Made by a program: the position numbers and the translations under genes. A DNA stretch of 7,745 bases from Bacteroidales bacterium (GTDB lineage Bacteria; Bacteroidota; Bacteroidia; Bacteroidales; UBA7960). Positions within the stretch are counted from its first letter, which is position 1. Each line of letters begins with the position of its first letter. The DNA lies in NCBI GenBank assembly GCA_007131125.1, contig SLRE01000218.1, positions 1 through 7,745 of the forward strand. The letters are read 5' to 3'. Of this stretch, positions 7,427 through 7,745 are shown in pieces. Under the pieces are notes generated by a model that ran no database searches, was not told the origin of the DNA, and worked only from the letters and a program-made list of their open reading frames with translations.

Positions 7427-7456
7427 TTTCCAACCCTGAGCTTATGTTGTCCGTCT
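7427..7456 (+). promoter_or_regulatory. Putative ECF sigma-factor promoter, copy 2
   Basis: TTTCCAACC (7427-7435), 15 bases, CCGTCT (7451-7456): the same blocks and spacing as at 4858-4887, while the 15-base spacers differ almost completely. It begins five bases after the anti-sigma stop and lies 59 bases ahead of the DUF4382 lipoprotein start, giving a leader of about 50 bases. This suggests the lipoprotein has its own start point under the same sigma factor as the operon before it. Confidence 0.62.
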
Positions 7457-7515
7457 TTGTTATATAAACCCGAAATATTAAGAACCAAATCTGTTAACCT
7501 AAATTTTTTTTTACT

Positions 7516-7745
7516 ATGAGAAACTTAAAGAGATTAACTTTCATTTTGGCAATGATTTCCCTACCTGTAATTTTTTTCGCTGCCTGCGAAAAAGATGATA
7601 ACGGAAACAAGGGCACCCTAAGGCTGGCCCTGACCGACTCACCCATTGATGCGGATGACGTAACCGGGGTTTTTATCACCTTTACCGAAATACAATACAA
7701 AATACAGGGCGACCAATGGGCTTCTTTTGATGAGTTTGACGAGCC
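7516..7745 (+). CDS. DUF4382-type surface lipoprotein (3' partial)
   Basis: The frame opens at the ATG at 7516 and continues past the window end, giving 76 whole codons. The N-terminus MRNLKRL is basic, followed by a hydrophobic run and the lipobox FAAC with Cys24. The next residues are EKDD, a Lys/acidic stretch typical of the surface-export signal of Bacteroidota lipoproteins. The mature start GTLRLALTDSPIDADDVTGV, then an 'ITFTEIQYK' strand and a Gly/Trp pair, fits the opening of DUF4382, a beta-sandwich domain of unknown function common in Bacteroidota lipoproteins. Its own putative ECF promoter lies at 7427-7456. It is likely a regulon member of the sigma factor encoded upstream. Confidence 0.85.
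   Translation, partial: MRNLKRLTFILAMISLPVIFFAACEKDDNGNKGTLRLALTDSPIDADDVTGVFITFTEIQYKIQGDQWASFDEFDE

Noticed and set aside
7494..7700. Minus-strand open frame of 68 codons at the right end
   Set aside because: Antisense to the DUF4382 lipoprotein, which has a clear signal peptide and lipobox.

Overview
The window reads as a chromosomal stretch from a member of the Bacteroidota. This rests on three things: lipoproteins with the acidic/lysine residues after the lipobox cysteine that are typical of that phylum, an ECF sigma factor of the Bacteroidota type (region 4 ends in a GTSKSQ-type motif), and an anti-sigma protein fused to an outer-membrane beta-barrel. Coding density is high, no gap exceeds about 210 bases, and I see no tRNA, rRNA, CRISPR or insertion sequence. 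Genus cannot be read from the sequence.

Left part (1-3592), protein quality control. The window opens inside a class B Hsp40 gene (CbpA/DnaJ-like, J-domain missing upstream). It converges on a complete ATP-dependent Lon protease gene, and the two share one bidirectional terminator at about 750-784. A small thioredoxin with an unusual WCQPC active site lies just upstream of lon on the same strand.

Middle (3593-4800). A 209-base gap with no supported gene is followed by a minus-strand polytopic membrane protein with an HEAGH zinc motif, resembling M50-type intramembrane metalloproteases. It is divergent from the next operon.

Right part (4858-7745), the most interesting region. A tight plus-strand operon encodes a lipoprotein, an ECF sigma factor (6-base gap) and a 387-residue protein (3-base gap). 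The last has a short cytoplasmic anti-sigma-like N-terminus, one membrane helix, a roughly 115-residue low-complexity linker and a C-terminal outer-membrane barrel of about eight strands. This matches the 'dual membrane-spanning anti-sigma factor' (Dma) architecture reported in Bacteroides. It would let the state of the outer membrane control a cytoplasmic sigma factor directly. A DUF4382-type lipoprotein gene follows and runs off the window.

A bipartite motif, TTTCCAACC-N15-CCGTCT, occurs twice with identical spacing: once ahead of the operon (63 bases between the motif and the first start codon) and once ahead of the DUF4382 lipoprotein (59 bases). It has the form of an ECF-type -35/-10 pair (AAC-N17-CGTC). 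The simplest reading is that the sigma factor activates its own operon and the downstream lipoprotein gene. The divergent metalloprotease is a speculative candidate for processing the anti-sigma factor.
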